A stretch of 64,000 nt of DNA from Cyanocohniella sp. LLY (GTDB taxonomy: Bacteria > Cyanobacteriota > Cyanobacteriia > Cyanobacteriales > Nostocaceae): the NCBI GenBank assembly GCA_022241785.1, contig JAKOMP010000001.1, forward strand, positions 1 through 64,000. The letters are read 5' to 3'. The first letter of the stretch is position 1, and each line of letters begins with the position of its first letter. Of this stretch, positions 56,282 to 64,000 are shown piece by piece. Made by a program: the position numbers and the translations under genes. Under the pieces are notes generated by a model. That model did not search any database and was not told the DNA's origin. It saw only the letters and a program-made list of their open reading frames with translations.

Positions 56282-56335
56282 ATGAAGACAACAATGTTAG
56301 TGAATTTTCTGGATGAGCGTGGTAGTGGCAGATAG
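56282..56335 (+). CDS. patS: PatS heterocyst-inhibitory peptide (17 residues)
   Basis: A tiny gene, ATG at 56282 to TAG at 56333, that encodes MKTTMLVNFLDERGSGR. The Anabaena PCC 7120 PatS is [17 protein letters not shown], so 14 of 17 residues agree, including the full C-terminal ERGSGR that binds HetR and blocks its DNA binding. The internal Met5 at 56294 gives the 13-residue form. PatS is made in developing heterocysts and its C-terminal peptide spreads to neighbours to prevent them from differentiating. The next gene, tsaE/hetY, is convergent 280 bases away, the same arrangement as asl2301 (patS) and alr2300 (hetY) in Anabaena, as I recall. Two TCCGGA motifs lie upstream. The gene is far too short for ordinary gene callers. 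Confidence 0.97.
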   Translation: MKTTMLVNFLDERGSGR

Positions 56336-56615
56336 AACGAGTGTGGCATTCTCCCTCGACTATTCGTAAAAATTTTGTAGTGCTGTGATGAGCTTGGAAT
56401 GTTTGGGATATGACCCTAGTAGCACTATTACCGCTACGCGTAAGTTAAAAGTCGTCTTGAAAAGTTTGCCCGAAAGGAAATCCTCCTGGCAACTTTTTGC
56501 AAAAGTCAAAAGTCAATAAAGTGCGGCTCTTTGCCTACTCTATGGTGGATTGAGAACATATCCAAATGAATGCTGTTAAACATTGGACAAAGTTCTTAAC
56601 CAAATCCACAAAATC

Positions 56616-57071
56616 TCAGATGCTAGGAAGCAATTTGTCAATGGTGCAATTGAACGGCGTAATTTCAGCTTGACGAGTGCCCTCTTCGCCATAAGTTATG
56701 ACCACGCTAATATAACTATCTGGCTGATAGGGCATTCTTTCTGCCCACTCAATCGCCACAATACCCGGCATTACTTCAATACCTTCCCAATAAGTTTCTA
56801 AGTTTAAAGCTACGACCTCATGAGGTTCTAGGCGATATAAATCTAAATGGTAAAGAGGAACACGTCCTTGGTTGTACTCATTAATCAAAGTAAAAGTAGG
56901 ACTGACAATTGATTCGGTGATGCCTAAACCTTGACCAATCCCTTGTACCAATGTAGTTTTGCCAGTTCCTAAATTACCTTCTAATAAAATCACACTGCCA
57001 GTGGGGAGAGTTTGGCCAAGTGTGATACCCAAGTTTAGTGTGGCCTGTGCATCTGTAAGTAATCTCTTCAT
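56616..57071 (-). CDS. tsaE: tRNA threonylcarbamoyladenosine ATPase TsaE (HetY homologue)
   Basis: A 151-residue P-loop ATPase of the TsaE/YjeE family, which with TsaB and TsaD makes the t6A base at position 37 of ANN-decoding tRNAs. Walker A is G32-NLGTGKTT and the family words SPTFTLINEY, LYHLDLYRLE and GIVAIEWAERMP are present. The length is normal. In Anabaena the gene next to patS, hetY (alr2300), is of this family; its loss delays heterocysts and its excess suppresses them, as reported. The convergent patS neighbour supports orthology. Confidence 0.93.
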   Translation of the reverse strand: MKRLLTDAQATLNLGITLGQTLPTGSVILLEGNLGTGKTTLVQGIGQGLGITESIVSPTFTLINEYNQGRVPLYHLDLYRLEPHEVVALNLETYWEGIEVMPGIVAIEWAERMPYQPDSYISVVITYGEEGTRQAEITPFNCTIDKLLPSI

Positions 57072-57201
57072 AGGGACTGGGGAAATACTGCACTCAATAT
57101 TCTAAATTAGTGGTCAAGATGTGATGTTGTGCTTGACTAAGTAAGTCGGCGAGAAAAAATCAAACTATGTTAAGCAATGTAAAATAATTAAAATTCATTT
57201 C

Positions 57202-57247
57202 GTAGTAAGGGCTACAGCCCTTATTTGAGGACTAAAGTCCTCACTAC
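57202..57247. repeat. Double-hairpin (three-way junction) repeat
   Basis: Outer arms GTAGT/ACTAC enclose two perfect hairpins, AAGGGCT-AC-AGCCCTT (57207-57222) and GAGGACT-AA-AGTCCTC (57227-57242). It is a compact REP-like element of a type common in Nostoc genomes. Confidence 0.85.
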
Positions 57248-57353
57248 AAACCTTTAATTATTTACGCCGTCCTACTTAGTAGACTAATAGACTAAGATTT
57301 TTTTAATGGTATGAGTCCCAGATTTATCTGGAGAATTAATCCAAAATCATCAG

Positions 57354-57494
57354 GACTTACGTAACCAACCACCTATTTTCGTCATTGCAACCGTAGGGTA
57401 AAGCCCTAACGGGCATGGCTGCGCTTACCGCGTAGCGTGCCGGAGGCTCTAGCAATCTCAAAGCCTTGATTTTCGTAGCGAGTGCGTAAGTCCT
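57354..57494. mobile_element. Miniature inverted-repeat element, copy 1 (with nested insertion)
   Basis: The element begins AGGACTTACGTAACCAACCA and ends CGTAAGTCCT, so its ends are inverted repeats of 10 bp. A second copy lies at 60078-60169. Copy 1 is longer by about 49 bases, because a GC-rich block (GGGCATGGCTGCGC ... GCGTAGCGTGCCGGAGG) interrupts it after CCGTAGGG. Confidence 0.85.
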
Positions 57495-57506
57495 AATTAT
57501 TTGACT

Positions 57507-58877
57507 TTATTTTCCATGATGAGCGCCACTGTACCACCGCAACAAAACTCGTGCTAGTTTCTGGGGGTTGTGACGCACGCAACCTATTTCATCTTCATAC
57601 AAGATATTAGCTAGCACAATGCGTCGCCCTAACTGGGTGACAGCCTCCCTGTCGAGAAACACTGGATGAGAATTTTGTTGGGCATAGCGCAGCAGTGATT
57701 TTTCTGAAGGGGATTTTTTGTGTACTAGTACGGCATCAAATAATTGTCTTTCTCCGCAGGCGATATCAATGGCTTGGATGTGGTCAGCAACAGTATATCC
57801 TTGAGTTTCTCCTGGTTGGGTCATGATATTGCAGATGTAGATGCGGGGAGCATTGCTTTTGGCGATCGCATTGGCAATATCTGGTACAAGTAAATTAGGA
57901 ATTAAGCTGGTATAAAGACTACCAGGGCCAATAATAATATAGTCGGCTTCTTTAATGGCCTTAATCGCTGCGGGTAAAGCCGGAGGGTTAGCCGGGATAC
58001 AGCCAATTTTGACAATTTTCCCCCCAGCCTTGGGAATACTAGACTCGCCCTCAATACGCCGCCCATCGTCTAATTCTGCCCAGAGGCGAACATCGCTGAG
58101 GGTAGCGGGCAAAACTTGTCCCCGCACAGCTAAAACTTTGGAACTAGCTGCCACCGCCCGTTCTAAATCTCCGGTAATATCGCTCATGGCAGTTAAAAAC
58201 AAATTGCCAAAACTATGGCCTGTCAGTCCATCTCCAGCTTTAAAGCGATATTGAAATAATTCTGTTAATAACTTTTCCTCATCTGCCAAAGCTGCCACAC
58301 AATTACGAATATCGCCTGGTGGTAAAACGCCAAATTCCTGACGCAGCCTTCCAGAAGACCCACCATCATCAGCTACAGTCACAATGGCAGTAATATTAGC
58401 GCTGTAGGTTTTCAATCCTCGTAACAACGTGGAAAGTCCTGTACCACCACCAATTACTACTATTTTGGGCCCTCGGTATAATCGGCGATGGGCCAGCAAC
58501 ATGTCAATTAGTTCTTCTTCACCATCTGGTCTTAGCACCCTAGTAATTGAACCGACGGTGCGAGTTTGTCCCCACAGGATTAATAAAAAACCAAACAGCA
58601 ATACCAAAGGGCCGCTGATATAGTTGGGTAAAATGCCTGCGATTACTCCCAGAAAACCCCGAACTAACTCAATCATCCAAAAAATTGGGGTTAGCTTTAC
58701 CCATATAGCCAACCCCAGAATTGCCAGCAGTACCCCGCCAAGGCTGATTAGCAGCCAGCGTTTGATGGATAGCCCAGGGGATAACCACTTAAACCACTGG
58801 TTGACCCTATAGGACGTACGGCCGCGCGACTGCTTTTGCAGGGCTTTGAGGGCTTGTCTGAGAAAACCAATTGACAT
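57507..58877 (-). CDS. YvcK family protein (gluconeogenesis factor)
   Basis: A 456-residue protein of the YvcK/CofD-like family, which binds UDP-sugars and is needed for growth on gluconeogenic carbon sources and for cell shape in Bacillus. The catalytic-like core starts near residue 137 with [19 protein letters not shown] and continues with [28 protein letters not shown]. The N-terminus has two or three membrane helices (about 38-60 and 68-103), an extension that is frequent in cyanobacterial homologues. It is divergent from ruvC. Confidence 0.92.
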   Translation of the reverse strand: MSIGFLRQALKALQKQSRGRTSYRVNQWFKWLSPGLSIKRWLLISLGGVLLAILGLAIWVKLTPIFWMIELVRGFLGVIAGILPNYISGPLVLLFGFLLILWGQTRTVGSITRVLRPDGEEELIDMLLAHRRLYRGPKIVVIGGGTGLSTLLRGLKTYSANITAIVTVADDGGSSGRLRQEFGVLPPGDIRNCVAALADEEKLLTELFQYRFKAGDGLTGHSFGNLFLTAMSDITGDLERAVAASSKVLAVRGQVLPATLSDVRLWAELDDGRRIEGESSIPKAGGKIVKIGCIPANPPALPAAIKAIKEADYIIIGPGSLYTSLIPNLLVPDIANAIAKSNAPRIYICNIMTQPGETQGYTVADHIQAIDIACGERQLFDAVLVHKKSPSEKSLLRYAQQNSHPVFLDREAVTQLGRRIVLANILYEDEIGCVRHNPQKLARVLLRWYSGAHHGK

Positions 58878-59031
58878 ACCTGATTCGGAGCAGTGCTACA
58901 AACTAAATGATTAACAGAAAATGCACACTACATGGTTTTAGCATCAAATGTGAAATTCTTAAATTTATCAAGGACTTTAGACTACCAGTAAGTCGTCAAA
59001 GTTGCCAGTATTGCCAATAAAAGTAGATTTA

Positions 59032-59523
59032 ATGGAAAAACGAATTTTAGGACTAGACCCAGGATTAGCAACTTTAGGATTTGGCGCCATTACCTGCACA
59101 CAAAATCCCCAAAGAGTACAAGATACAACAGTCAATATGATTGACTTTGGGGTAATTCGGACAACGCCGGACACGGAGATGGGACAGCGCTTGTGTATCT
59201 TGTTCGACGATTTGCACACCCTGATTGAACAATTGCAGCCTGATTTGGTGGCAATTGAAAAATTGTTTTTCTATCGTATGTCAAATACTATCGTTGTGGC
59301 ACAGGCACGGGGTGTACTATTGTTAGCTTTAGCACAACACCAACTTCCGTATGTTGAATTTACCCCTGCTCAAATTAAACAAGCTTTAACTGGCTATGGC
59401 AATGCAGATAAGTCAGAAGTTCAAGATGCAGTGGCACGGGAGTTGGATTTAGAGGAGATTCCGCGGCCAGATGATGCGGCCGATGCTTTGGCTGTGGCTT
59501 TGACTGCTTGGTTTCAAATATAA
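59032..59523 (+). CDS. ruvC: Holliday junction endodeoxyribonuclease RuvC
   Basis: A 163-residue resolvase that cuts Holliday junctions bound by RuvAB. The start is the ATG at 59032; a TTG at 59002 is in frame but adds residues not seen in the family. The four acidic active-site residues are in [23 protein letters not shown] and [13 protein letters not shown]. The length is normal. Confidence 0.96.
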   Translation: MEKRILGLDPGLATLGFGAITCTQNPQRVQDTTVNMIDFGVIRTTPDTEMGQRLCILFDDLHTLIEQLQPDLVAIEKLFFYRMSNTIVVAQARGVLLLALAQHQLPYVEFTPAQIKQALTGYGNADKSEVQDAVARELDLEEIPRPDDAADALAVALTAWFQI

Positions 59524-59664
59524 ATTGTAAAACGAGAAGGGTTAATTAGACCTAACAACTGATTTGTCTGATTATTTCCCCTTTCGGTGCTAGTGCGTCG
59601 CTACCTTTGCCAAGGTTGGCTGCTTGCAAAAGACACTTAGGAATGTGGATTTAATAAAATACAG

Positions 59665-59982
59665 AACCTCACCCCCAACCCCTCTCCTTGGTAAGGCTAC
59701 GGTGTACACACAAGTCGGGAAATACTACCTGACGCTTGGTTTCGTCGTCTGGATCTGGGTTGTTGGCTCGCTACAAGAAGCCAGTCATTGTGAGGAGGAA
59801 CGACGAAACAATCGCAAAAACCACGGGATTATGCGATTACTTCACTCCGCTATCGCTCCGTTCGTAATGACAGTTGAAAGGGTCTATAAACCTTGAAACC
59901 CTTGCAGATACTACTTGTGTGTACACCGTAGCCTTGGTAAGGAGAGGGGAGACTATGACGCAAGTCAAAGGCGGGGTGAGGT
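59665..59982. mobile_element. Nested repeat composite (outer AACCTCACCCCC...GGGGTGAGGT element)
   Basis: An inverted repeat that starts AACCTCACCCCCAACCCCTC and ends GAGAGGGG ... GGGGTGAGGT has been split by a second element (59697-59931), which itself carries an inner palindrome (59784-59871). It is a stack of three repeat types. Confidence 0.75.
59697..59931. mobile_element. 235-bp MITE with perfect 19-bp inverted repeats and 11-bp target duplication
   Basis: The left end CTACGGTGTACACACAAGT (59697-59715) and the right end (59913-59931) are exact reverse complements. The element is flanked by identical copies of CCTTGGTAAGG (59686-59696 and 59932-59942), an 11-bp target site duplication. 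It has no transposase and must have been moved in trans. The 11-bp duplication would suit an IS4-like enzyme, but the parent element is not in the window. Confidence 0.9.
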
Positions 59983-60077
59983 CAAAAACTAGACTTGCAT
60001 GTTATTTAATTCATGTTCCTTAAGAGGAAAAGTCAGAAATTCTCATTACCATAAGTAAATTAACGTATCATCTTTTC

Positions 60078-60169
60078 AGGACTTACGTAACCAACCACGT
60101 ATTTTCGTCATTGCGACCGTAGGGAAGCAATCTCAAAGCCTTTATTTTCATGCCGAGTGCGTAAGTCCT
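60078..60169. mobile_element. Miniature inverted-repeat element, copy 2
   Basis: A 92-bp element with the same ends as copy 1 at 57354-57494 (AGGACTTACG / CGTAAGTCCT) and the same internal sequence without the 49-bp block. It lies 60 bases before the NACHT gene, inside its promoter region. Confidence 0.85.
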
Positions 60170-60228
60170 ACTTTTATTAAAGACGTATTTAAGCGTATCC
60201 TATTAATACCTTCCTTTAAGCCCGATAA

Positions 60229-62826
60229 ATGCAAAACATTAAACAGGCATTAGTCCAATGGCTTCCTACTAGTGTTGGAGCTAGTGTAATAGGTTATTTC
60301 CTCCATAACCAACAATGGACACAGGCTGTAATTTCCACTTTTATCACGGCTAGTTACTCAATCTGGGTGAAGTTTAGCGGCGAATTTATGAAACCCCTAG
60401 AAGCTAAAGCAGAGGAAAAAGGTAAACAATTTGGAGAATTAACTGCTAAAAAAGTAGACGACATTCCAAATCAAATTAAACAAATTTCTGAAATTTCAGA
60501 ATTTCAGAGTAAGTATAAAAAAGCATTAGTCGATTTTTATTGTGACTATAAGACAGAGGGATTTAGAATTGGCTTACCTGTATTAGATTTAGAGGATGTA
60601 TTTGTACCGTTAAAAGTTGAGACAGGTAATTTAAACAATATTTCTGGTGCAATGGTTTCGAGTAAACACACCAGTCAAAATTCTGAAAATCAAGAAATTT
60701 GGAATTTTTTAGCTGCTATTTCTCAACAAAATATTTTTCGTCGCATGGCTGTTATCGCTCCCCCTGGATATGGTAAAACAACTTTGCTGAAGCATTTAAC
60801 TTTGACCTATGCCAAAAATGGTCATAGCAAATATAAAGCGCCACAATTTTTACCAGTGTTATTGTACCTGCGCGATATCCGTGAAGAAATCACCAGCCAA
60901 CAACCTCTTAATTTACCAGAATTAATTACTAAATATCTGACAAATGAACGTGCTTTTGCTGAACTCAACCCCCAAACAGACTGGTTTAATCAACAGTTAA
61001 AAGATGGCAAGTGTTTAGTCATGTTGGATGGACTAGATGAAGTTGCTGATATTAGTGAACGTTCGCGGGTAAGTGAATGGGTAAATGACCAAATGGCTAC
61101 TTATCGCCAAACAGCTTTTATCATTACTTCCCGTCCTTATGGTTATGAATGTGCGCCTGTGGATGAGGTAGGAGTTATTTTGAATGTTCTACCATTCACT
61201 TTAGAGCAGATGAAGCAATTTATTAATAGTTGGTATCTGCAAACAGAAATTAGAAGTCGCGCAGGTAGAAATAATCAGGCAGTTAGGGCAGAAGCTGAGA
61301 CAAATGCCGCCGATTTAATTGACCGGATTATTAATAATCGTGCTATAGCTGATATGGCAACAAATCCGCTTTTGGTAACAATGATTGCTACTGTTCATTA
61401 TAGTGGTAGTGCATTACCAGGACGGAGGGTGGAACTTTATCAAAAAATTTGTGATTTACTTTTAGGAACTCGACAAGCTGCGAAGAAAATTAAAGCACCT
61501 CTGACATCTGAACAATATAAATTAGTATTGCAAGTCTTAGCACTAGATTTGATCCAAAGGCAAACTCGCAATTTTGCACCAGCAGAAGTTGAGAGTTTAA
61601 TTGCTAGAGAACTACAAACAATAGTTAATACGACAGTAACCCCAGGAGAATTTTTAGAACAAATTAAAGATGTAAGTGGGTTAATTGTCGAAAGAGAGCA
61701 AGGTCAATTTGAATTTGCTCATTTGAGTTTTCAGGAATATTTAGCTGCGTCTCAGGTGAAAGAGTTACAGCAAGAACAAATATTGATTGATAATTTTGAT
61801 AATGCTTGGTGGGCAGAAACTATTCGACTTTATGCTGCTCAAAGTGATGCCACAAATTTAATTCAAGCAGCGTTACAAAATCAAACAGTTGCTTCCTTAA
61901 CTTTGGCTTATGATTGTTTGAAAGAAAGTAAAAAAGTAGAGCCACAAACTCAGCGTCAACTTGAAAATATTCTTGAAAATGGTTTGACATCTAAAGATCC
62001 GAAAATTGCCCAAATAGCAGCACAGGTGAAATTAACCAGAAGGTTAAATAATTTATTGCGAATTAATGAAACCCAGGAAATAGATCAAAGTTATCTTACT
62101 AGGGCTGAGTATCAGGAGTTTATCAAAGATACTTTTGGAAAAAATACTGTTGAACAAGGCTTTTTACCAGTTGATGTGCATAACATTTCTCCCACTCAAC
62201 CTGTTACCGGGATTAGTTTCCCAGCTGCTAATCGGTTTTGTGCTTGGTTGAGTTTAAATTCTAATTTTGGTAACAACCTAATTCGTTATAGATTACCAAC
62301 AGAAGCAGAAGCAAAACAGTATCCAGCCAGAGAAGAGAAACATCTTACCTGTTGGACTCAGGAAAATCGCACTGATGGAGAAGGAATCAGGGTTGTTAAA
62401 GATCAATGGCCAGAACAATACAAGCAACTTTTAGAACACTTAGCTGCTGGAAATTGGCGCGAGGCTGATGAGGAAACAGCTAAAATGATGCTGAAAGTAG
62501 CTAACCGAGAACGTGAAGGATTTTTAGATGTTGATGCTATTGACAAATTTCCCTGTTCTGACCTCCGCACTCTTGACCAACTTTGGGTACAATATAGTGA
62601 CGGTCGCTTTGGTTTGAGTGTTCAAAAGCGTATCTACGAGCAGAAAGGAAGAGACTGGAAAGCAATGTATGACGCATTGGAATGGTCAAGCGTAAATTAT
62701 AGTATCAAAGCCCCAACGGGACACCTACCTAAATGGGGTGTAAAGCCTAGACACATAAAGCCAACGATGCAGGCGCGCGAATGCGCTAGAGAGTTCTTCT
62801 CTCGCGCAGATACTTGTAAATTGTAA
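60229..62826 (+). CDS. NACHT NTPase fused to an FGE-like and a GUN4 domain
   Basis: An 865-residue protein. A hydrophobic N-terminus (about 14-48) is followed by a linker helix region, then a NACHT domain: Walker A VIAPPGYGKTTLLKHL near residue 180 and Walker B CLVMLDGLDEVADI near 265, then IITSRPYGYE and a helical part with FAHLSFQEYLAAS. Residues about 650-700 resemble part of a formylglycine-generating-enzyme/sulfatase-modifying domain (PVTGISFPAANRFCAWLS ... YRLPTEAEA). The C-terminal 130 residues are GUN4-like (LLAAGNWREADEETAKMML-type, FPCSDLRTLDQLWVQYSDGRFGLSVQKRIYE, ending FFSRADTC). Such NACHT fusions are common in multicellular cyanobacteria and are thought to be conflict or signalling proteins. 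The FGE part is shorter than a full domain. It stands alone. Confidence 0.88.
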   Translation: MQNIKQALVQWLPTSVGASVIGYFLHNQQWTQAVISTFITASYSIWVKFSGEFMKPLEAKAEEKGKQFGELTAKKVDDIPNQIKQISEISEFQSKYKKALVDFYCDYKTEGFRIGLPVLDLEDVFVPLKVETGNLNNISGAMVSSKHTSQNSENQEIWNFLAAISQQNIFRRMAVIAPPGYGKTTLLKHLTLTYAKNGHSKYKAPQFLPVLLYLRDIREEITSQQPLNLPELITKYLTNERAFAELNPQTDWFNQQLKDGKCLVMLDGLDEVADISERSRVSEWVNDQMATYRQTAFIITSRPYGYECAPVDEVGVILNVLPFTLEQMKQFINSWYLQTEIRSRAGRNNQAVRAEAETNAADLIDRIINNRAIADMATNPLLVTMIATVHYSGSALPGRRVELYQKICDLLLGTRQAAKKIKAPLTSEQYKLVLQVLALDLIQRQTRNFAPAEVESLIARELQTIVNTTVTPGEFLEQIKDVSGLIVEREQGQFEFAHLSFQEYLAASQVKELQQEQILIDNFDNAWWAETIRLYAAQSDATNLIQAALQNQTVASLTLAYDCLKESKKVEPQTQRQLENILENGLTSKDPKIAQIAAQVKLTRRLNNLLRINETQEIDQSYLTRAEYQEFIKDTFGKNTVEQGFLPVDVHNISPTQPVTGISFPAANRFCAWLSLNSNFGNNLIRYRLPTEAEAKQYPAREEKHLTCWTQENRTDGEGIRVVKDQWPEQYKQLLEHLAAGNWREADEETAKMMLKVANREREGFLDVDAIDKFPCSDLRTLDQLWVQYSDGRFGLSVQKRIYEQKGRDWKAMYDALEWSSVNYSIKAPTGHLPKWGVKPRHIKPTMQARECAREFFSRADTCKL

Positions 62827-62846
62827 ACTATAGAGCTTTCAGTCAA

Positions 62847-63206
62847 TCATAAACATTTCTTATTGCCAACTTTTCTACGACGTTTCAAGGTTTTCAGGTT
62901 TTCGATACCTGGCGCTCCCCCCTGATGGTTGATAGCAATTCGCCATAACAAATTTATCAGCCACTGCCTGAATTTCTGGTCTGTTGCTTCCCATGTGTTC
63001 CAAGGCAGATTCATTTGTCCTGGTGATGTTTTCTTTTTATTCGGCTTTCCTTTCAACTTCATTCCTGCTAGCAGCTTGCTTCCCCAGTGGTTACGCTTTT
63101 CTGATTTTGGCTTTGGCTTGTACTTGCGACAAAACCCCCGATATCTAGCAGCACACTCATCTAGAGTCTTTCCCAGCCGTAAAAATGCAGGATGCCATTC
63201 TATTAA
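62847..63206 (-). pseudogene. C-terminal remnant of a REP-associated tyrosine transposase (RAYT-like)
   Basis: A minus-strand frame open from the ndhD terminator down to a stop at 62847 reads LIEWHPAFLRLGKTLDECAA, then RYRGFCRKYKPKPKSEKRNHWG and GQMNLPWNTWEATDQKF. The words HPAFLRLGKTLDE and YRGFCRKY fit the tail of Y1/RAYT transposases of cyanobacteria. The N-terminal HUH/Tyr catalytic domain is absent, so it is dead. RAYTs move REP-like palindromes, and such palindromes abound in this window. Confidence 0.6.
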
Positions 63207-63211
63207 GCCAA

Positions 63212-63243
63212 AAATAATAAAAAAGAGCGGGTTTTTGACCCGC
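63212..63243 (-). terminator. ndhD rho-independent terminator
   Basis: Read on the minus strand, GCGGGT-CAAAA-ACCCGC is followed by CTCTTTTTTATTATTTTT. It is the best intrinsic terminator in the window and lies just after ndhD. Confidence 0.88.
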
Positions 63244-63279
63244 CCCTAAAGTAATATTAATTCAACTAGCGATCGCTAC

Positions 63280-64000
63280 TTAATTAGCAATTTCTGGCGC
63301 TTTCAAAGATAGCTGTGGTGCCTCGTTTCGGTGCGCTAAAGTCGGTACAGAATCACGCAACCTTTCTGTTAACTGCACTGTGGTTGCGTCATACATCTGA
63401 GTCAATAATTTGGGATAAAACCCAATACCAATAATTGGCACCAACAAACAAGCAATGATAAACACTTCGCGGGGTTCCGCATCTATCAAGGCTTGGTGAG
63501 AAACTAATTCTTCGTTTTCTTGACCGTAGAAAATTTCCCGCAACATAGACAGCAAATAAATTGGAGTTAAAATTACTCCAACTGCCATCAAGAACACCAC
63601 GATAACTTTAAAAGTGGAGCTATAAGCATCGCTGGTGGCAAAGCCAACAAACACCATTAATTCTGCTACGAAACCGCTCATGCCTGGCAATGCTAAAGAA
63701 GCCATAGAACAGGTGGTGAACATAGCAAAAATCTTTTTCATCCTCTTACCGACACCACCCATTTCGTCCAACATCAGGGTGTGTGTCCGGTCATAAGTTG
63801 CCCCTACCAGGAAGAACAAACTGGCCCCGATTAAACCGTGGGAAACCATTTGTAAAACTGCCCCACTTAACCCCAAATCGGTGAAGGAGGCAAAACCAAT
63901 CAGCACAAAGCCCATGTGAGAAATTGAGGAGTAGGCAATTTTCCGCTTGAGGTTGCGCTGGGCAAAGGATGTCAGGGCAGCGTAGATAATATTCACCACC
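63280..64000 (-). CDS. ndhD: NAD(P)H-quinone oxidoreductase subunit 4, 3' part (runs off right edge)
   Basis: About 239 C-terminal residues of NdhD, a proton-pumping membrane subunit of the NDH-1 complex in respiration and cyclic electron flow. Typical words are [65 protein letters not shown] and [15 protein letters not shown]. The 5' part lies outside the window. The NdhD1/NdhD2 group is likely, because the tail is typical of the respiratory type, but this cannot be settled from the fragment. Confidence 0.95.
   Translation of the reverse strand, partial: VVNIIYAALTSFAQRNLKRKIAYSSISHMGFVLIGFASFTDLGLSGAVLQMVSHGLIGASLFFLVGATYDRTHTLMLDEMGGVGKRMKKIFAMFTTCSMASLALPGMSGFVAELMVFVGFATSDAYSSTFKVIVVFLMAVGVILTPIYLLSMLREIFYGQENEELVSHQALIDAEPREVFIIACLLVPIIGIGFYPKLLTQMYDATTVQLTERLRDSVPTLAHRNEAPQLSLKAPEIAN

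Larger units (their letters stand above)
57072..57506. other. Repeat-filled intergenic region between tsaE and yvcK
   Basis: About 435 bases with a three-way-junction repeat (57202-57247) and a miniature inverted-repeat element (57354-57494), listed separately. No gene. Confidence 0.65.

Noticed and set aside
59624-59896. 90-codon plus-strand ORF
   Set aside because: It runs through the nested repeats and the MITE, so the frame is accidental.

Overview
The window looks like chromosome of a filamentous, heterocyst-forming cyanobacterium of the Nostoc/Anabaena group. Many HIP1-type GCGATCGC octamers, 7-bp tandem repeats (STRR type) and pyrimidine-rich dispersed repeats point to cyanobacteria. 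A full-length 299-residue HetR, a PatX-like RGSGR protein and a 17-residue PatS peptide narrow it to heterocyst formers. petJ, kdpABC, ycf66, ldpA and ndhD fit the same picture. I saw no rRNA, tRNA or CRISPR array.

Layout. 0-2.5 kb (minus): edge of a transposase-like ORF, petJ (cytochrome c6), a GNAT acetyltransferase and a group 2 sigma factor, probably sigE, with an NtcA-type promoter far upstream. 3.3-8 kb: priA, a cupin-like protein, an FAD monooxygenase. 8.5-13.1 kb: kdpABC without kdpF, kdpG or kdpD. 13.5-16.3 kb: moaA, rpsD, a secreted Cys-repeat protein. 16.8-20.8 kb: hetR and a coiled-coil EamA transporter. 21.4-24.7 kb: PiT phosphate transporter, zinc alcohol dehydrogenase, methyltransferase. 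25-28 kb: an orphan DUF433 protein, a higBA-like toxin-antitoxin pair, an FAD oxidoreductase. 28.1-31.1 kb: patX, gnd, ycf66. 31.4-34.1 kb: an AT-rich accessory island (DUF433, DUF4926, three-Cys-motif DUF5131 protein and its TcmP partner). 34.2-44.9 kb: ileS, an ISAs1 remnant, PsiE-like and TPR proteins, an EF-G-like GTPase, an R3H/AAA ATPase and ldpA. 45-51.6 kb: a three-gene two-component/c-di-GMP cluster. 52-55.2 kb: MOSC protein, lepB, and a dihydroorotase broken by a one-base deletion. 55.2-57.1 kb: a long apparently empty stretch that holds the tiny patS gene, convergent with tsaE/hetY. 57.5-64 kb: yvcK, ruvC, a nested set of miniature mobile elements, a NACHT/FGE-like/GUN4 protein, a RAYT transposase remnant and the 3' part of ndhD.

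How the genes fit together. The theme is heterocyst pattern control: HetR (activator), PatS and PatX (RGSGR inhibitors that act on HetR), TsaE/HetY (reported to affect heterocyst timing) and SigE (late heterocyst sigma factor). By reading, every intergenic TCCGGA (DIF+ promoter motif) that I found lies upstream of hetR, patX or patS (two copies). The least understood unit is the DUF5131/TcmP pair. Much of the intergenic DNA consists of layered small repeats, some of which have entered coding genes in frame.
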